A stretch of 60,493 nt of DNA from Thermoleophilia bacterium (GCA_025929895.1 JAICPI010000011.1:1-60493), one strand, 5' to 3'; positions 42,661-53,239 are shown, counted from the first letter of the stretch. The notes: generated from the sequence alone by a model not told the origin. A program made the numbers and translations.

Positions 42661-43368
42661 CTAGGCGGGGGGCGGAGCGGGCGGCGCCGGCGGCGCGAAC
42701 GACTGCTCCGCCGTCGTCGGCCGGGCGAGCGCGAAGTAGGTCAGCGTCAGCGCGACGGCCATGAACGGCGCGACGACGGTGTTCGAGATCACGTTCTGCA
42801 CGAAGCTGCGGGCCTCCTCGGGGAGCCAGAACGTCAGGATCGCCACCACGATGTTCGCGGCGATCGACAGGAGGACCGTGATCACGATCACCCCGAACAC
42901 GTTCCAGCCGTTGCCGCGAACGAGCTCGCGACTCCGCCCGAAGGACTCGCCGGCCGAGCGGCCCTCGAGCACGATCACCGGGATGATCATCGACCAGATC
43001 GTGAGCAGGAAGAGGCCGGGCACGATCAGGAGGATGAGACCGAGGATGATCCCGAGCCCGGCGAGCAGGCCGGCCGGGATGATCGCGGGCAGCCGGGGCC
43101 GAACGCGGGCGAACGTCTCGCCGATCGAGAGGTCCCGCTTCCCGTCGCGGACGTCGCGGACGGCCTCGACGAGCGCGCCCTGGAGCCAGAAGAACCCGAC
43201 GATCGCGAGCAGGCCCCCGATGAGCGCCCCGACCAGGCCGAGCGCCCACGTGAGCAGGAGCGAGATCAGCCCGATGATCACGAAGACGACGAGCGCGAGC
43301 GGGACGAACGCCTTCCAGTGGGCCTTGTACAGCTCCCAGGCCTCGCGAACGATGGCGGTTGCCTGCAT
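42661..43368 (-). CDS. Multi-pass membrane protein, unknown function
   Basis: 235-residue integral membrane protein with about six hydrophobic segments, an N-terminal amphipathic stretch (REAWELYKAHWKAFVP) and a Pro/Ala-rich cytoplasmic tail. The pattern resembles the membrane domain found in some glycerophosphodiester phosphodiesterases and in many uncharacterised actinobacterial proteins. ATG 43368 follows TAGGGT by 9 nt. It precedes the HD gene by 10 nt on the same strand. Confidence 0.75.
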   Translation of the reverse strand: MQATAIVREAWELYKAHWKAFVPLALVVFVIIGLISLLLTWALGLVGALIGGLLAIVGFFWLQGALVEAVRDVRDGKRDLSIGETFARVRPRLPAIIPAGLLAGLGIILGLILLIVPGLFLLTIWSMIIPVIVLEGRSAGESFGRSRELVRGNGWNVFGVIVITVLLSIAANIVVAILTFWLPEEARSFVQNVISNTVVAPFMAVALTLTYFALARPTTAEQSFAPPAPPAPPPA

Positions 43369-43410
43369 CGGCCGCCGACCCTAACAGGTCGGGGGACCTC
43401 GTCTAACGGC

Positions 43411-45216
43411 TCACGCGACCTCGGCCCAATCGCCGTAGAGCGAGGTGTAGAGGCCACGGAGCGCCAGCAGCTCGTCGTGCGTGCCCTGCTCGACGACCCG
43501 GCCGTGCTCGAGCACGACGATCAGGTCGGCATCGCGGATGGTCGAGAGCCGGTGGGCGATGATGAAGGCGGTGCGGCCGGCGAGGAGCCGGCGCAGTGCC
43601 TGCTCGATCCGTCGCTCGGTCCCGATGTCGACCGACGACGTCGCCTCGTCGAGGATCAGGATGCGCGGGTCGGCGAGCAGGGCGCGCGCGAACGCGACGA
43701 GCTGCCGCTGCCCGAGCGAGAGCCGCGTCCCGCGCTCCTGGAGCTCGGTATCGTAGCCGTCCTCGAGGCGGAGCACGAAGTCGTGCGCGCCGACCGCCTG
43801 GGCCGCCGCGACGATCTCCTCCGGCGGGGCGTCCGGGCGCCCGAAGGCGATGTTGTCGTGCACGGTCCCCGCGAACAGGAAGCCCTCCTGCGGGACGATC
43901 CCGAGCTGCCGGCGGAGCGACTCCTGCGTCACCTCGCGGGTGTCGATCCCGTCGATCGTGATCCGGCCGGCGCGCGGCTCGTAGAAGCGCGCGAGGAGCT
44001 TCGCGATCGTCGACTTCCCGGCGCCGGTGTGTCCGACGAGCGCGACGGTCGTTCCCGCCGGCACGTCGAGGTCGACGCCGTGCAGCACCTCGGGCCCGTC
44101 GCGCCCGTAGCCGAAGCGCACGTCCTCGAAGCGGACGTGCCCCTCGATCCGCGGGAGCGCACCGGCGTCCGGGCGGTCCCGCACCTCGGGCTCCTCGGCG
44201 AGGACGCCGAGGATCTTGTCGAGCGCGGCGACCGCGGCGAGGAAGGTGTTGTAGAGCTGCGAGAGCTGCTGGACCGGGTCGAAGAAGTTGGAGAGGTAGA
44301 GGATGAACGCGAAGAGCGTGCCGGGCGTGGTCTGCCCGTCGAAGACGAGGTAGCCGCCGAACCCGAGCACGATCGCGGTGGCGGCCGCGGAGAGGAAGTC
44401 GACGAACGGGAAGTAGAGGCCGTTCAGGACGACCGTCTGCTGGTTCGCCTCGCGGTAGTGCGCGTTGACGTCCTCGAAGCGCCGCTGGTTCCGCCGCTCG
44501 CGCGTGAACGCCTGCACCACGCGCATGCCGGCGATGTCCTCGGCGAGCGTCGCCGTGACGAGCCCGAGCCGCTCGCGCACCTGGCTGTACGCGCGCGCCG
44601 AGCGCGTGCGGAAGATCCGCGTCGCGAGCACGAGCAGCGGGATCACGGTCACCGTCGCGAGCGCGAGCTTCCAGTCGAGGAAGAAGAGGATGATCGCGGT
44701 CCCGAGCAGCGTGAGCGAGCTCTGAACGAGGGTCGTAACGCCGTCCGTGACGAGCTGGTCGAGCGCGTCGACGTCGTTCGTCAGACGGCTGATCACGACG
44801 CCCGCGCGGTTCCGCTCGTAGAACCCCAGCGAGAGCCGCTGGAGGTGACGGAAGAGATCGTTGCGGAGGTCGGCGAGGATCCGTTCGCCCGTCCAGCCGG
44901 TGAAGTACGTCTGCGCCGAGCCCGTGAGCAGGCTCCCGGCTCCCGCCACAACCATCAGGATGACGAGCGTCGCGAGGCGGGGGAGGTCCTCGCCGCGGAT
45001 GCCGTCGTCGATCGCGAGCTTGGCGAGGTAGGGCGGGATCAGCGCGGTCAGCGTCGCGAGCAGGAGCGAGACGACCGCGAGCGTCGTCCGCAGCCGGTAC
45101 GGCTTCGTGTAGCGCGCGAGGAAGCGGATCCGCCGGACCGTCGCCTGCCACGACCAGTCGCGTACCTCCGCGCCTCGCTGCATCGTCAGGTGCCCCCCGG
45201 GCTGCCAGATTTTCAT
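43411..45216 (-). CDS. ABC exporter half-transporter with degenerate signature motif
   Basis: 601-residue fused membrane and ATPase half. Six helices occupy about residues 35-330. The nucleotide-binding domain has Walker A GHTGAGKST, Walker B with intact catalytic Glu in ILILDEATSSVD and H-loop IIAHRLST, but the signature is LSLGQRQL rather than LSGGQ. It pairs with the upstream gene as a heterodimeric multidrug or lipid-type exporter. ATG 45216 has no Shine-Dalgarno; ATG 45183 with a GGGGGG stretch upstream is a real alternative. The frame beyond 45216 is shadow. Confidence 0.9.
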   Translation of the reverse strand: MKIWQPGGHLTMQRGAEVRDWSWQATVRRIRFLARYTKPYRLRTTLAVVSLLLATLTALIPPYLAKLAIDDGIRGEDLPRLATLVILMVVAGAGSLLTGSAQTYFTGWTGERILADLRNDLFRHLQRLSLGFYERNRAGVVISRLTNDVDALDQLVTDGVTTLVQSSLTLLGTAIILFFLDWKLALATVTVIPLLVLATRIFRTRSARAYSQVRERLGLVTATLAEDIAGMRVVQAFTRERRNQRRFEDVNAHYREANQQTVVLNGLYFPFVDFLSAAATAIVLGFGGYLVFDGQTTPGTLFAFILYLSNFFDPVQQLSQLYNTFLAAVAALDKILGVLAEEPEVRDRPDAGALPRIEGHVRFEDVRFGYGRDGPEVLHGVDLDVPAGTTVALVGHTGAGKSTIAKLLARFYEPRAGRITIDGIDTREVTQESLRRQLGIVPQEGFLFAGTVHDNIAFGRPDAPPEEIVAAAQAVGAHDFVLRLEDGYDTELQERGTRLSLGQRQLVAFARALLADPRILILDEATSSVDIGTERRIEQALRRLLAGRTAFIIAHRLSTIRDADLIVVLEHGRVVEQGTHDELLALRGLYTSLYGDWAEVA

Positions 45217-45235
45217 TTCAAAACCGCGCGCAACC

Positions 45236-45299
45236 GGTGCGAGGCCGCAAAGCGACCTCGCACCGCGCAACGTCCCTGAAGGCGGCCGCCCGCGGCCGC
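45236..45299 (-). repeat. Hairpins between the two ABC exporter genes
   Basis: A perfect 9-bp stem GGTGCGAGG/CCTCGCACC (45236-45244, 45256-45264) is followed by a GTCCCTGAAGGCGGCCGC element with an inverted CGGCCGC (45271-45299), similar to the sequence at 15386-15413. The 91-nt gap may reduce readthrough from the first to the second exporter gene or stabilise mRNA ends. Confidence 0.5.
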
Positions 45300-45307
45300 A
45301 AGAACGC

Positions 45308-47083
45308 TCACGCGCTCGCCTCCAGGCGTTCCGCGAACTCGCGCTCGAGCAGGCCGTGCTCGTGGATCTCGCGGTAGACCTGGCTCGTCGCCAGGAGCTC
45401 GTCGTGCGTGCCGCGCGCGGCGATGCGGCCGGCGTCGAGGACGACGAGCTCGTCCGCGAGCGCAAGCGTGGAGAGGCGGTGCGCGATGATGATCGTCGTC
45501 CGCCCGCGCATCGCCTCTCGGAGGCCCGTGCGGATCTGCGCCTCGGTCGTCGCGTCGACGCTCGCGGTCGCGTCGTCGAGGATGAGCACGCGCGGCTCGA
45601 GCAGCAGCGCGCGGGCGATCGCGATCCGCTGGCGCTGCCCCCCGGAGAGCGTGATCCCGCGCTCCCCGATCATCGTGTCGTAGCCGTCGGCGAGCTCCTC
45701 GACGAACTCGGCCGCCTGGGCGAGCCTCGCCGCGCGCTCGACCTCCTCGCGCGAGGCGTCGGGCCGCGCGAACGCGATGTTCTCGTGCACGGTCGCGGAG
45801 AACAGGAACGGGTCCTGGAGCACGACGCCGATCTCGCGCCGGAGCGAGTCGATCTTGACGTCGCGGACGTCGACGCCGTCGACGGTGATGCGTCCCTTGG
45901 TGACGTCGTAGAAGCGCGGCACGAGCGCGGCGAGCGTGGTCTTGCCCGAGCCGGTGTGTCCGATCAGCGCGACCGTCCTCCCGGGCTCGAGCTCGAGCTC
46001 GATCCCGTCGAGCACTGGCCGCCCCTCGGCGTACGCGAAGGCCACGTGCTCGAAGCGTACGCGGCCGGGGCCCGGCGGCAGGTCGCGCGCGTCGGGCGCG
46101 TCGGTTACGTCCTCGGGCTCGTCGAGCACCTCGAAGATGCGCTCGCCGGCGGCGGTCGCGCGCTGCGCCTGCCCGATCCACATGCCGAGCATCCGCAGCG
46201 GCATCACGAGCATCAGCACGAGGATGTTGAAGAAGAAGAAGTCGCTGAGCCCGAGCTCGCCGCGCACGACCATCCGGCCGCCGACGAGGATCACGGCCGC
46301 CTGCGCGACGAGCGGGAGGAAGCCGAGCACCGGCACGTAGGTCGCGCGCTGCCGGTTCGCGTCCATGCTGCGGCCGAAGACGCTCTCGGAGCGCGTCGCG
46401 AACTTCCGTTGCTCGTTCCGCTCCTGCGCGAACGACTTGACCACGTGGACGCCGACGATGTTCTCCTCGGCGACCGTCGTCATGTCGGCCATCTTCTGCT
46501 GCACGTCGCGGAGCACGGGGTGCGAGACCGTCGAGTACCGGTACGCGAGCACGATCAGCAGCGGCGTGATCGCACCGGCGACGAGCGCGAGCTTCCAGTT
46601 CACCGCGAGCATCACGGCGGTGGCCGCGACGATCGTGAGCACGTGCTGGAAGAAGAAGATGAGGCCGTAGCCCAGGAAGAAGCGCACGCCCTGGAGATCG
46701 ACGGTCGCGCGCGACATCAGCTGGCCGGTCTGGTGGCGGTCGTAGAAGCCGAAGGAGAGGCGCAGCAGCTTCGCGTAGAGACCGTTCCGCAGGTCGAACT
46801 CGACGGCGAGCGCCTGTCGGCCGGAGATCAGGCGTCGCCCGACCATCAGCAGCGCGCGCGCGAGGCCGACGAGGAGGATCGCGATCACGAGGAAGCGAAG
46901 CTCGTCCCGGTCGCGCGACTCGATCACGTGCGCGAGCGCGTCGCCGGTCAGGTAGGCGGCGAGGATCGAGGCGGCCTGGCTGCCGACCGCGAGCACGATC
47001 GAGACGATCAGCCCCCACTTGTACGGGCGCAGGAAGCCGAGCAGGCGGAAGAAGGTTGTGCGGTAGCGCGGGGTCTCGGGCAC
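45308..47083 (-). CDS. ABC exporter half-transporter with degenerate Walker B
   Basis: 591-residue partner half. Six transmembrane helices (about 20-310) precede an ATPase domain with Walker A GHTGSGKTT, canonical signature LSGGQRQRIAIARAL and H-loop IIAHRLST, but Walker B ends in Asp (VLILDDATASVD) where the catalytic Glu is expected. This complements the other half: the weak ATP site would join this Walker B with the LSLGQ of the partner. GTG 47083 is 6 nt after TAGATT (47095-47090). Confidence 0.92.
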   Translation of the reverse strand: MPETPRYRTTFFRLLGFLRPYKWGLIVSIVLAVGSQAASILAAYLTGDALAHVIESRDRDELRFLVIAILLVGLARALLMVGRRLISGRQALAVEFDLRNGLYAKLLRLSFGFYDRHQTGQLMSRATVDLQGVRFFLGYGLIFFFQHVLTIVAATAVMLAVNWKLALVAGAITPLLIVLAYRYSTVSHPVLRDVQQKMADMTTVAEENIVGVHVVKSFAQERNEQRKFATRSESVFGRSMDANRQRATYVPVLGFLPLVAQAAVILVGGRMVVRGELGLSDFFFFNILVLMLVMPLRMLGMWIGQAQRATAAGERIFEVLDEPEDVTDAPDARDLPPGPGRVRFEHVAFAYAEGRPVLDGIELELEPGRTVALIGHTGSGKTTLAALVPRFYDVTKGRITVDGVDVRDVKIDSLRREIGVVLQDPFLFSATVHENIAFARPDASREEVERAARLAQAAEFVEELADGYDTMIGERGITLSGGQRQRIAIARALLLEPRVLILDDATASVDATTEAQIRTGLREAMRGRTTIIIAHRLSTLALADELVVLDAGRIAARGTHDELLATSQVYREIHEHGLLEREFAERLEASA

Positions 47084-47105
47084 CGACCAAATCTAGCGGC
47101 GCCTC

Positions 47106-47134
47106 TTGCCTCCGCCGCCGCCGCCGCCCAGACT
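47106..47134 (+). promoter_or_regulatory. Promoter of the hydrolase-cyclase gene
   Basis: TTGCCT (47106-47111) and CAGACT (47129-47134) with a 17-nt spacer; GTG 47141 follows the -10 by 6 nt, again a leaderless layout. It sits within the divergent gap next to the exporter gene start at 47083. Confidence 0.6.
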
Positions 47135-47140
47135 GGGCGC

Positions 47141-48475
47141 GTGTACCCGCCGAGAACGGAATACGCCCGCAGCGGCGACGCCAACATCGCGTACCAGGTC
47201 GTGGGCGACGCAGACGTGGACGTGCTCCTGGCGCCGCACTTCTTTCACCATGTCGAGCTGTGGTGGGACAGCCGTCACCACACGGCGTTCGCGCGGGCGG
47301 TGGCGGAGTTCTCCCGCCTCATCCTGTTCGACAAGCGGGGCACGGGGATGTCCGATCGGACCTCCGGCGTCCCTCCGTTCGACGTGCAGATGGACGACGT
47401 CCGAGCTGTCCTGGACGCCGCGGGTTCCGAGCGCGCGGTCATCTGGGCCGGGGGCGATGCGACGCCCATGGTCACGCTGTTTGCCGCCTCCTTTCCGGAG
47501 CGCGTCCTCGGTCTCGTGCTCTGGAACCCGTTCCCGACATATGTCCGGAACCCCGAGATGCCGTGGCTGCCCTCGGCTGAGGAGTTCCGCAGCCAGATCG
47601 ACGAGACGGCACGGGGGCTCGAGGACCCGGATGCGTTGGTTGGCTGGGACGGCGCGCCGTCGTTCCGAACCCCGGAAGAGGCCCGGGAGTACTGGCGCGT
47701 ATGCCGGCTCTCGACGAGCCGCGGCGACCATTTGGCCTTCGCGAACGTCCTCGCCGACACCGACGCGCGGCACGTCCTGCCGGCGATCCGAATGCCGACG
47801 CTCGTGCTGAGCAACGAGGCACTGGAGGAGCTGCACCCGACGACGCGCTACGTCGCCGACCGGATCCCGACGGCCCGTCTCGCAATCGTTCCCGGCGACG
47901 ACGCGATCATGCTCGTCGGGTCGAGCAAGCCGATGCTCGACGAGGTTCGCGCGTTCGTGGAGGAGGTGCGCGCGCTGCCAGCAGAAGAGCCGGATCGAGT
48001 TCTCGCCACGGTGCTCTTCACCGACATCGTCGGGTCGACCGCGATCGCGGCCGACCTCGGCGACGCGAGGTGGCGCGAGCTGCTTCGGGAGCATCACGCG
48101 CGCGTCAGGCGCGAGCTGGCGCGGTTCCGTGGCCGCGAGCTCGACACGGCGGGCGACGGGTTCTTCGCGACGTTCGACGGCCCTGCGCGGGCGATTCGCT
48201 GCGCGTGCGCCGTGCGCGACGCCGTGCGCGAGCTCGGAATCGAGATCCGCGCGGGGCTCCACGCCGGCGAGTGCGAGCTGCTGGACGCGAAGGTCACCGG
48301 GATCGCGGTCTCCCTCGGGGCGCGGGTGGCGGCTCGGGCAGCGCCGAACGAGGTGCTCGTCTCGAGCACGGTGAAGGACCTCGTCGCGGGCTCGGGGATC
48401 GAGTTCGACGACCGCGGGTCGGCAGATCTGAAGGGAATTCCGGGCGAGTGGCGCCTCTACGCCGTTGCGAGCTGA
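47141..48475 (+). CDS. Alpha/beta hydrolase-class III adenylate/guanylate cyclase fusion
   Basis: 444-residue cytoplasmic protein. Residues 1-260 are an alpha/beta-hydrolase domain whose nucleophile elbow reads AGGDAT, placing Asp106 where Ser is usual. Residues about 270-444 are a class III nucleotide cyclase with both metal aspartates in LFTDIVGSTAIA and TAGDGFFATF and the IRAGLHAGE strand. Such fusions probably sense a small ligand through the hydrolase domain and signal through cAMP or cGMP. GTG 47141 fits the promoter; the frame above it is shadow. The 3' end overlaps the UDG gene by 19 nt. Confidence 0.88.
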   Translation: MYPPRTEYARSGDANIAYQVVGDADVDVLLAPHFFHHVELWWDSRHHTAFARAVAEFSRLILFDKRGTGMSDRTSGVPPFDVQMDDVRAVLDAAGSERAVIWAGGDATPMVTLFAASFPERVLGLVLWNPFPTYVRNPEMPWLPSAEEFRSQIDETARGLEDPDALVGWDGAPSFRTPEEAREYWRVCRLSTSRGDHLAFANVLADTDARHVLPAIRMPTLVLSNEALEELHPTTRYVADRIPTARLAIVPGDDAIMLVGSSKPMLDEVRAFVEEVRALPAEEPDRVLATVLFTDIVGSTAIAADLGDARWRELLREHHARVRRELARFRGRELDTAGDGFFATFDGPARAIRCACAVRDAVRELGIEIRAGLHAGECELLDAKVTGIAVSLGARVAARAAPNEVLVSSTVKDLVAGSGIEFDDRGSADLKGIPGEWRLYAVAS

Positions 48476-49071
48476 TCGAGCTCGGCGCGGATCGCATCCG
48501 TCGCGGTGGCGACGAGCGCGCGATTCGCCTGCGAATTCAGCCAGAGGCTGACGCCGGAGGGGTGGGGGAGCGGGATCGCGACACGCTCGTCCCCGAGCTC
48601 GAACCGCCTGCCGACGCTCGCGTCGAGCGGGCGCTTCCCGAGGAGCCGCCCGATCGCCAGACCGCCCACGGGGACGATCAAGCGGGGACGGATGAGCTCG
48701 AGTTCCCAGTCGCGCCAGAACTCGCACAGCTCCTGCTCCCTCGGCGTCGGGACCCGATCGCCCTTTCCCGTCGGATGCTTGCCCGGATAGCAGCGCGTGA
48801 CCGAAGCGCAGTAGAACGAGGCGTAGAACTCGTCCTCGTCCATCCGTAGCCAGCCGCGGAGCGTCTGGCCGGCGCGTCCGCGCCACGGCCGTCGCTCGGC
48901 GCCCTCGTTCGGGCCTGGCGCCTGCCCGAACATGTACGCCGGCTGCCCGAGGCGCGGGTTCGAGACGGGCCACGACTCGAGCGGGTAGCCGGCCTCCACG
49001 CACGCGCGGCAGACGCGCAGGTCGCGCTGGAGCGAGGGGAGTGACCGGTAGGACGACCGTCGGCGCGTCAA
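48457..49071 (-). CDS. Uracil-DNA glycosylase superfamily protein, iron-sulfur type
   Basis: 204-residue enzyme of the UDG fold. Motif 1 is GQAPGPNE (49-56) with [12 protein letters not shown] following, and motif 2 is PHPSG near residue 168. Cys21-x2-Cys24 with Cys94 and Cys116 match the 4Fe-4S cysteine pattern of family 4-like UDGs. It excises uracil or another deaminated base in DNA repair. TTG 49071 diverges from ftcD at 49092 across 20 bp. Confidence 0.87.
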   Translation of the reverse strand: MTRRRSSYRSLPSLQRDLRVCRACVEAGYPLESWPVSNPRLGQPAYMFGQAPGPNEGAERRPWRGRAGQTLRGWLRMDEDEFYASFYCASVTRCYPGKHPTGKGDRVPTPREQELCEFWRDWELELIRPRLIVPVGGLAIGRLLGKRPLDASVGRRFELGDERVAIPLPHPSGVSLWLNSQANRALVATATDAIRAELDQLATA

Positions 49072-49091
49072 CGGGCTCTTAGAGTACGGCG

Positions 49092-49970
49092 GTGGCGCTG
49101 CCGCTCGAATCGGTGCCGAACGTCTCCGAGGGTCGGGAGCGGGCGGTCGTCGACGCGATCGGCGCGGCGTTCTCCGAGCACGCGGAGCTGCTCGACGTCC
49201 ACGCGGACGGGGACCACAACCGGTCGGTGTTCACGCTCGTCGGCGAGGACGACGCGCTCGTCGAGAGCCTCGTACGGGGGGTCGCCGCCGCGCGCGAGCG
49301 CATCGACCTCCGCCGGCACGAGGGAGCGCACCCGCGGATCGGAGCGGCCGACGTCGTCCCGATCGTCCCGATCCGGCCCGAAGACGCCGAGCGTGCGCGC
49401 GCCGCCGCGCTCGAGCTCGCCCGCCGCATCGGCGACGAGCTCGACCTGCCGGTGTTCCTGTACGCCGACCTCGCGCCCGGACGTGGGCCTGCGTTCTTCC
49501 GGCGCGGGGGCACCGAGGCACTGCAGCGGCGGATCGATGCGGGCGAGCTCGCACCGGACTTCGGCCCGCCGCGGCTCGACGAGCGCGCGGGCGGCGTGAT
49601 CGTCGGCTCCCGTCGGCCGCTGGTCGCGTTCAACGTGAACCTGCGCGGCTCGGTCGACGCAGCACGAGAGGTCGCCTCGCTCGTGCGCGAGCGCGACGGT
49701 GGCTTCCGCGGCGTGCGTGCACTGGGCCTCGACCTCCCGCGTGCGGGTGTCGTGCAGGTGAGCATGAACGTGGAGGACTGGGAGGCGTCCGCGCTGCACG
49801 AGATCGTCGCGCGCGTCGAGGCCGAGGCGTCGGCCCGCGGTCTCGAGGTCCTCGGCTCCGAGCTCGTCGGGCTGATGCCCGCCGGTGCCGCCGCGGCCGC
49901 GGCGGGTTCGCTGCTCCGCATCGACGGTTTCGACGCGTCGCGGGTGCTCGAGCTGCGGCTGCTGCGCTGA
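49092..49970 (+). CDS. ftcD: Glutamate formimidoyltransferase
   Basis: Last step of histidine degradation: moves the formimino group of N-formimino-L-glutamate to tetrahydrofolate, leaving glutamate. The 292-residue product covers only the formiminotransferase part (starts [11 protein letters not shown], then [42 protein letters not shown]); the cyclodeaminase domain of the animal enzyme is absent and no fchA gene is seen here. GTG 49092 lies 6 nt after TAGAGT (49080-49085). hutH follows after 21 nt. Confidence 0.94.
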   Translation: MALPLESVPNVSEGRERAVVDAIGAAFSEHAELLDVHADGDHNRSVFTLVGEDDALVESLVRGVAAARERIDLRRHEGAHPRIGAADVVPIVPIRPEDAERARAAALELARRIGDELDLPVFLYADLAPGRGPAFFRRGGTEALQRRIDAGELAPDFGPPRLDERAGGVIVGSRRPLVAFNVNLRGSVDAAREVASLVRERDGGFRGVRALGLDLPRAGVVQVSMNVEDWEASALHEIVARVEAEASARGLEVLGSELVGLMPAGAAAAAAGSLLRIDGFDASRVLELRLLR

Positions 49971-49991
49971 GGCCGGGGATACACTCGCTGC

Positions 49992-51530
49992 GTGATCCGA
50001 AGTCGCGCGCTGAGCGGCGAGGACCTCACCGTCGAGCACGTCTGGGAGGTGGCCGTCGGCGGCGCGCCGGTGGAGCTCGCCGAGGCGGCGCGGGGACGGA
50101 TGAACGACGCGCGCGAGCTCGTCGAGCGCGCGGCCCACGGGGCGCACGAGCACACGTACGGGATCAACACCGGTTTCGGCCGCTTCGTCTCCGCGTCGAT
50201 CCCCGAGGAGCTGACCGAGGAGCTCCAGCTCAGGCTGTTGCGCAGTCACGCGTGCGGAGTCGGCGAGCCGTACCCGCCCGAGGTCGTTCGCGCGGCGATG
50301 CTGCTGCGCGCGAACGCGCTCGCGAAGGGCTTCTCGGGCGCTCGCATCGAGACGGTCGAGCTGCTGATCGAGTGCCTGAACCGCGGCGTGCTCCCGAACG
50401 TGCCGAGCAGGGGCTCCGTGGGCGCGAGCGGAGATCTCGCGCCGCTGGCGCACCTCGCGCTGCCGCTCGTCGGAGAGGGCCAGGCGTGGCTCGACGGCGA
50501 GCTGCTCCCGGGTCGCGAGGCACTCGCGCGCGTCGAGCTCGAGCCCGTGCGGCTCCAGGCGAAGGAGGGGCTGTCGCTGATCAACGGCACGCAGTTCATG
50601 GCGGCGGTCGGCGCCCTCGGCCTCGTGCGCGCGCGGCGGCTCGCGAAGGCGGCCGACGCTGCGTGTGCGATGTCGCTCGAGGCGCTCCAGGGCTCGCGGT
50701 CGAGCCTCCGTCCCGGCATCCACCGCCTCCGACCTCTGCGCGGGCAGGGCGCCTCGGCCGCGAACATCCTCCGGCTTCTCGAAGACTCGGCGATCAACGA
50801 GTCGCACCGCTGGTGCGACAAGGTCCAGGACGCCTACTCGCTGCGCTGCGCCCCGCAGGTGCACGGCGCGTGCCGCGACCTGTTCGACCATGTCGCATAC
50901 ACCGTCGGCGTCGAGCTCAACGCCGCGACGGACAACCCACTCGTCCTCGTCGACGAGGACGAGCTCGTGTCGAACGGGAACTTTCACGGGCAACCCGTGG
51001 CGTTCGCGCTCGACGTGCTCGCGCTGGGCGTCGCCGAGCTCGCGAGCATCTCCGAGCGCCGGGTCGAGCGCCTCGTCAACCCGAGCCTTTCGGACGGACT
51101 GCCGCCGTTCCTGACCTCGAACGGGGGGCTGAACTCCGGCTTCATGATCCCGCAGTACGTGGCGGCCTCGCTCGTGTCGGAGAACAAGGTGCTCGCGCAT
51201 CCCGCGAGCGTCGACTCGATCCCGACGAGCGCGGGGCAGGAGGACCACGTGTCGATGGGAAACGCGGCCGGGCTGAAGGCGCTCCAGGTGCTCGCGAACG
51301 CGGAGCACGCGCTCGCGATCGAGCTGCTCGCCGGCGCGCAGGCGGTCGAGTTCCTCGCGCCGCTCGAGCCCGGCGCCGGCGTTCGCGCGACGCGGGCGTT
51401 CGTCCGGACGCTCTCGCCCAGGCTCGCCGACGACCGCTCGCTCGGCGCCGAGATCGAGGCGGTCGCAGCCGCGATCAGGAGCGGCGCGCTCGTCGGCGCG
51501 GTCGAAGCCGAAGTGGGCGAGCTCGCCTGA
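49992..51530 (+). CDS. hutH: Histidine ammonia-lyase
   Basis: Converts histidine to urocanate and ammonia. The 512-residue product has the self-forming MIO cofactor triad Ala145-Ser-Gly147 in [14 protein letters not shown] and the family blocks [23 protein letters not shown] and [11 protein letters not shown]. It is full length. GTG 49992 is 6 nt after TACACT (49980-49985), so it may have its own leaderless promoter inside the ftcD-hut run. Its TGA overlaps the hutU ATG by one base. Confidence 0.97.
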   Translation: MIRSRALSGEDLTVEHVWEVAVGGAPVELAEAARGRMNDARELVERAAHGAHEHTYGINTGFGRFVSASIPEELTEELQLRLLRSHACGVGEPYPPEVVRAAMLLRANALAKGFSGARIETVELLIECLNRGVLPNVPSRGSVGASGDLAPLAHLALPLVGEGQAWLDGELLPGREALARVELEPVRLQAKEGLSLINGTQFMAAVGALGLVRARRLAKAADAACAMSLEALQGSRSSLRPGIHRLRPLRGQGASAANILRLLEDSAINESHRWCDKVQDAYSLRCAPQVHGACRDLFDHVAYTVGVELNAATDNPLVLVDEDELVSNGNFHGQPVAFALDVLALGVAELASISERRVERLVNPSLSDGLPPFLTSNGGLNSGFMIPQYVAASLVSENKVLAHPASVDSIPTSAGQEDHVSMGNAAGLKALQVLANAEHALAIELLAGAQAVEFLAPLEPGAGVRATRAFVRTLSPRLADDRSLGAEIEAVAAAIRSGALVGAVEAEVGELA

Positions 51531-53239
51531 TGGCGGTCGCGCGGTTGGACGAGACCGTGGAGGCGCTCTGCGGAGACCTCTCCGCGATCCGCGCACCGCG
51601 CGGCACCGAGCTGAACGCGCGGTCCTGGGCGACGGAGGCGCCGCTGCGCATGCTCCTCAACAACCTCGACGCCGAGGTCGCCGAGCGGCCGGAGGAGCTC
51701 GTCGTCTACGGGGGCTCCGGCCGTGCGGCCCGGAGCCACGACGCGCTGCGGGCCCTCGTCCGCACGCTGCTGCGACTCGGCGACGACGAGACGATGCTCG
51801 TTCAGAGCGGCAAGCCCGTCGGCGTCTTCCGCACGCATCCCGGCGCACCGCGCGTGCTGATCGCGAACTCGCTGCTCGTGCCGAGGTGGGCGACCTGGGA
51901 CGAGTTCAGACGGCTCGAGGCGCTCGGGCTGACGATGTTCGGCCAGATGACCGCGGGATCGTGGATCTACATCGGCACGCAGGGGATCCTCCAGGGGACG
52001 TTCCAGACCTTCGCGGCGGCGGGCGAGGCGCACTTCGGGTCGGCCGATCTGGCTGGACGGACGATCCTCACGGCCGGACTGGGCGGGATGGGCGGCGCAC
52101 AGCCGCTCGCGGCGACGATGGCCGGCGCAGCGATCCTCTGCGTCGAGGTCGATCCGGAGCGGATCGAGCGGCGCCTGCGCACGCGCTACCTCGACGAGGT
52201 CGCCGACACGCTCGACGGCGCGCTGGCACGCGTGCGGGCCGCGGCGGCCCAGGGGCGCGCGCTCTCGGTCGGCGTGCTCGGGAACGCCGCGGAGGTCGTG
52301 CCCGAGCTCGCGCGGCGTGGGGAGTCGTTCGACCTCGTCACCGACCAGACCGCCGCGCACGATCCGCTGACCGGCTACGTGCCCGTCGGGCTCGACGTGG
52401 GGGCGGCCCGCGCGCTTCGCTCGTCCGATCCGGACGAGTACGTTCGCCGCGCACGTGTATCGATTGTGCAACACGTGCGCGGATTGCTCGAGCTCGCGCG
52501 CGCGGGGAGCTACGTTTTCGACTACGGCAACAATCTTCGTGGGGAGGCCTATGAAGGCGGCGTAGAGGAGGCGTTCTCATACCCGGGCTTCGTCCCGGCC
52601 TATATCCGGCCGCTGTTCTGTCGCGGTATCGGGCCGTTCCGCTGGGCTGCGCTCTCGGGCGACCCGGCCGACATCGCCGCGATCGACGAGGCGCTGCGGG
52701 AGCTGTTCCCCGGCGACGAGCTCCTCCAGCGCTGGCTCGAGCTGGCACCCGAGCGCGTGGCGTTCCAGGGGCTCCCTGCACGCATCTGCTGGCTCGGTCT
52801 CGGCGACCGTGCCGCCGCGGGGCTCGCGATCAACGAGCTCGTGCGGAGCGGGCGCGTGCGGGCGCCGATCGCGATCGGTCGCGACCATCTCGACTCGGGT
52901 TCCGTCGCGTCGCCGTACCGCGAGACCGAGGCGATGCGCGACGGATCGGATGCGATCGCCGACTGGCCGATCCTGAACGCGCTGCTCAACGTCGCCGCGG
53001 GCGCGACGTGGGTCAGCGTGCACCACGGGGGCGGCGTCGGCATCGGCAACGCGATCCACGCGGGGATGGTGGTCGTCGCGGACGGCAGCGACGACGCGGC
53101 CGAGCGCCTCGAGCGCGTGCTGACCTGCGACCCCGGCATCGGCGTGCTGCGCCACCTCGACGCGGGCTATCCGGAGGCGGCGGCTGCCGCTGCCGAGCAC
53201 GGGCTCGAGCCGCCGATGGGCAGCACCGAGGCACGATGA
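51530..53239 (+). CDS. hutU: Urocanate hydratase
   Basis: Converts urocanate to 4-imidazolone-5-propionate using NAD+ as an electrophile. The 569-residue product has the family blocks [27 protein letters not shown], the NAD-binding [12 protein letters not shown], the catalytic-cysteine region [11 protein letters not shown] and [18 protein letters not shown] 51530 shares one base with the hutH stop, and its own stop overlaps hutI (ATGA). Confidence 0.96.
   Translation: MAVARLDETVEALCGDLSAIRAPRGTELNARSWATEAPLRMLLNNLDAEVAERPEELVVYGGSGRAARSHDALRALVRTLLRLGDDETMLVQSGKPVGVFRTHPGAPRVLIANSLLVPRWATWDEFRRLEALGLTMFGQMTAGSWIYIGTQGILQGTFQTFAAAGEAHFGSADLAGRTILTAGLGGMGGAQPLAATMAGAAILCVEVDPERIERRLRTRYLDEVADTLDGALARVRAAAAQGRALSVGVLGNAAEVVPELARRGESFDLVTDQTAAHDPLTGYVPVGLDVGAARALRSSDPDEYVRRARVSIVQHVRGLLELARAGSYVFDYGNNLRGEAYEGGVEEAFSYPGFVPAYIRPLFCRGIGPFRWAALSGDPADIAAIDEALRELFPGDELLQRWLELAPERVAFQGLPARICWLGLGDRAAAGLAINELVRSGRVRAPIAIGRDHLDSGSVASPYRETEAMRDGSDAIADWPILNALLNVAAGATWVSVHHGGGVGIGNAIHAGMVVVADGSDDAAERLERVLTCDPGIGVLRHLDAGYPEAAAAAAEHGLEPPMGSTEAR

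Noticed and set aside
45282-45299. Recombination or attachment site at the doubled GCGGCCGC
   Set aside because: No integrase, direct flanking repeat or foreign genes nearby; better explained as part of a hairpin element.
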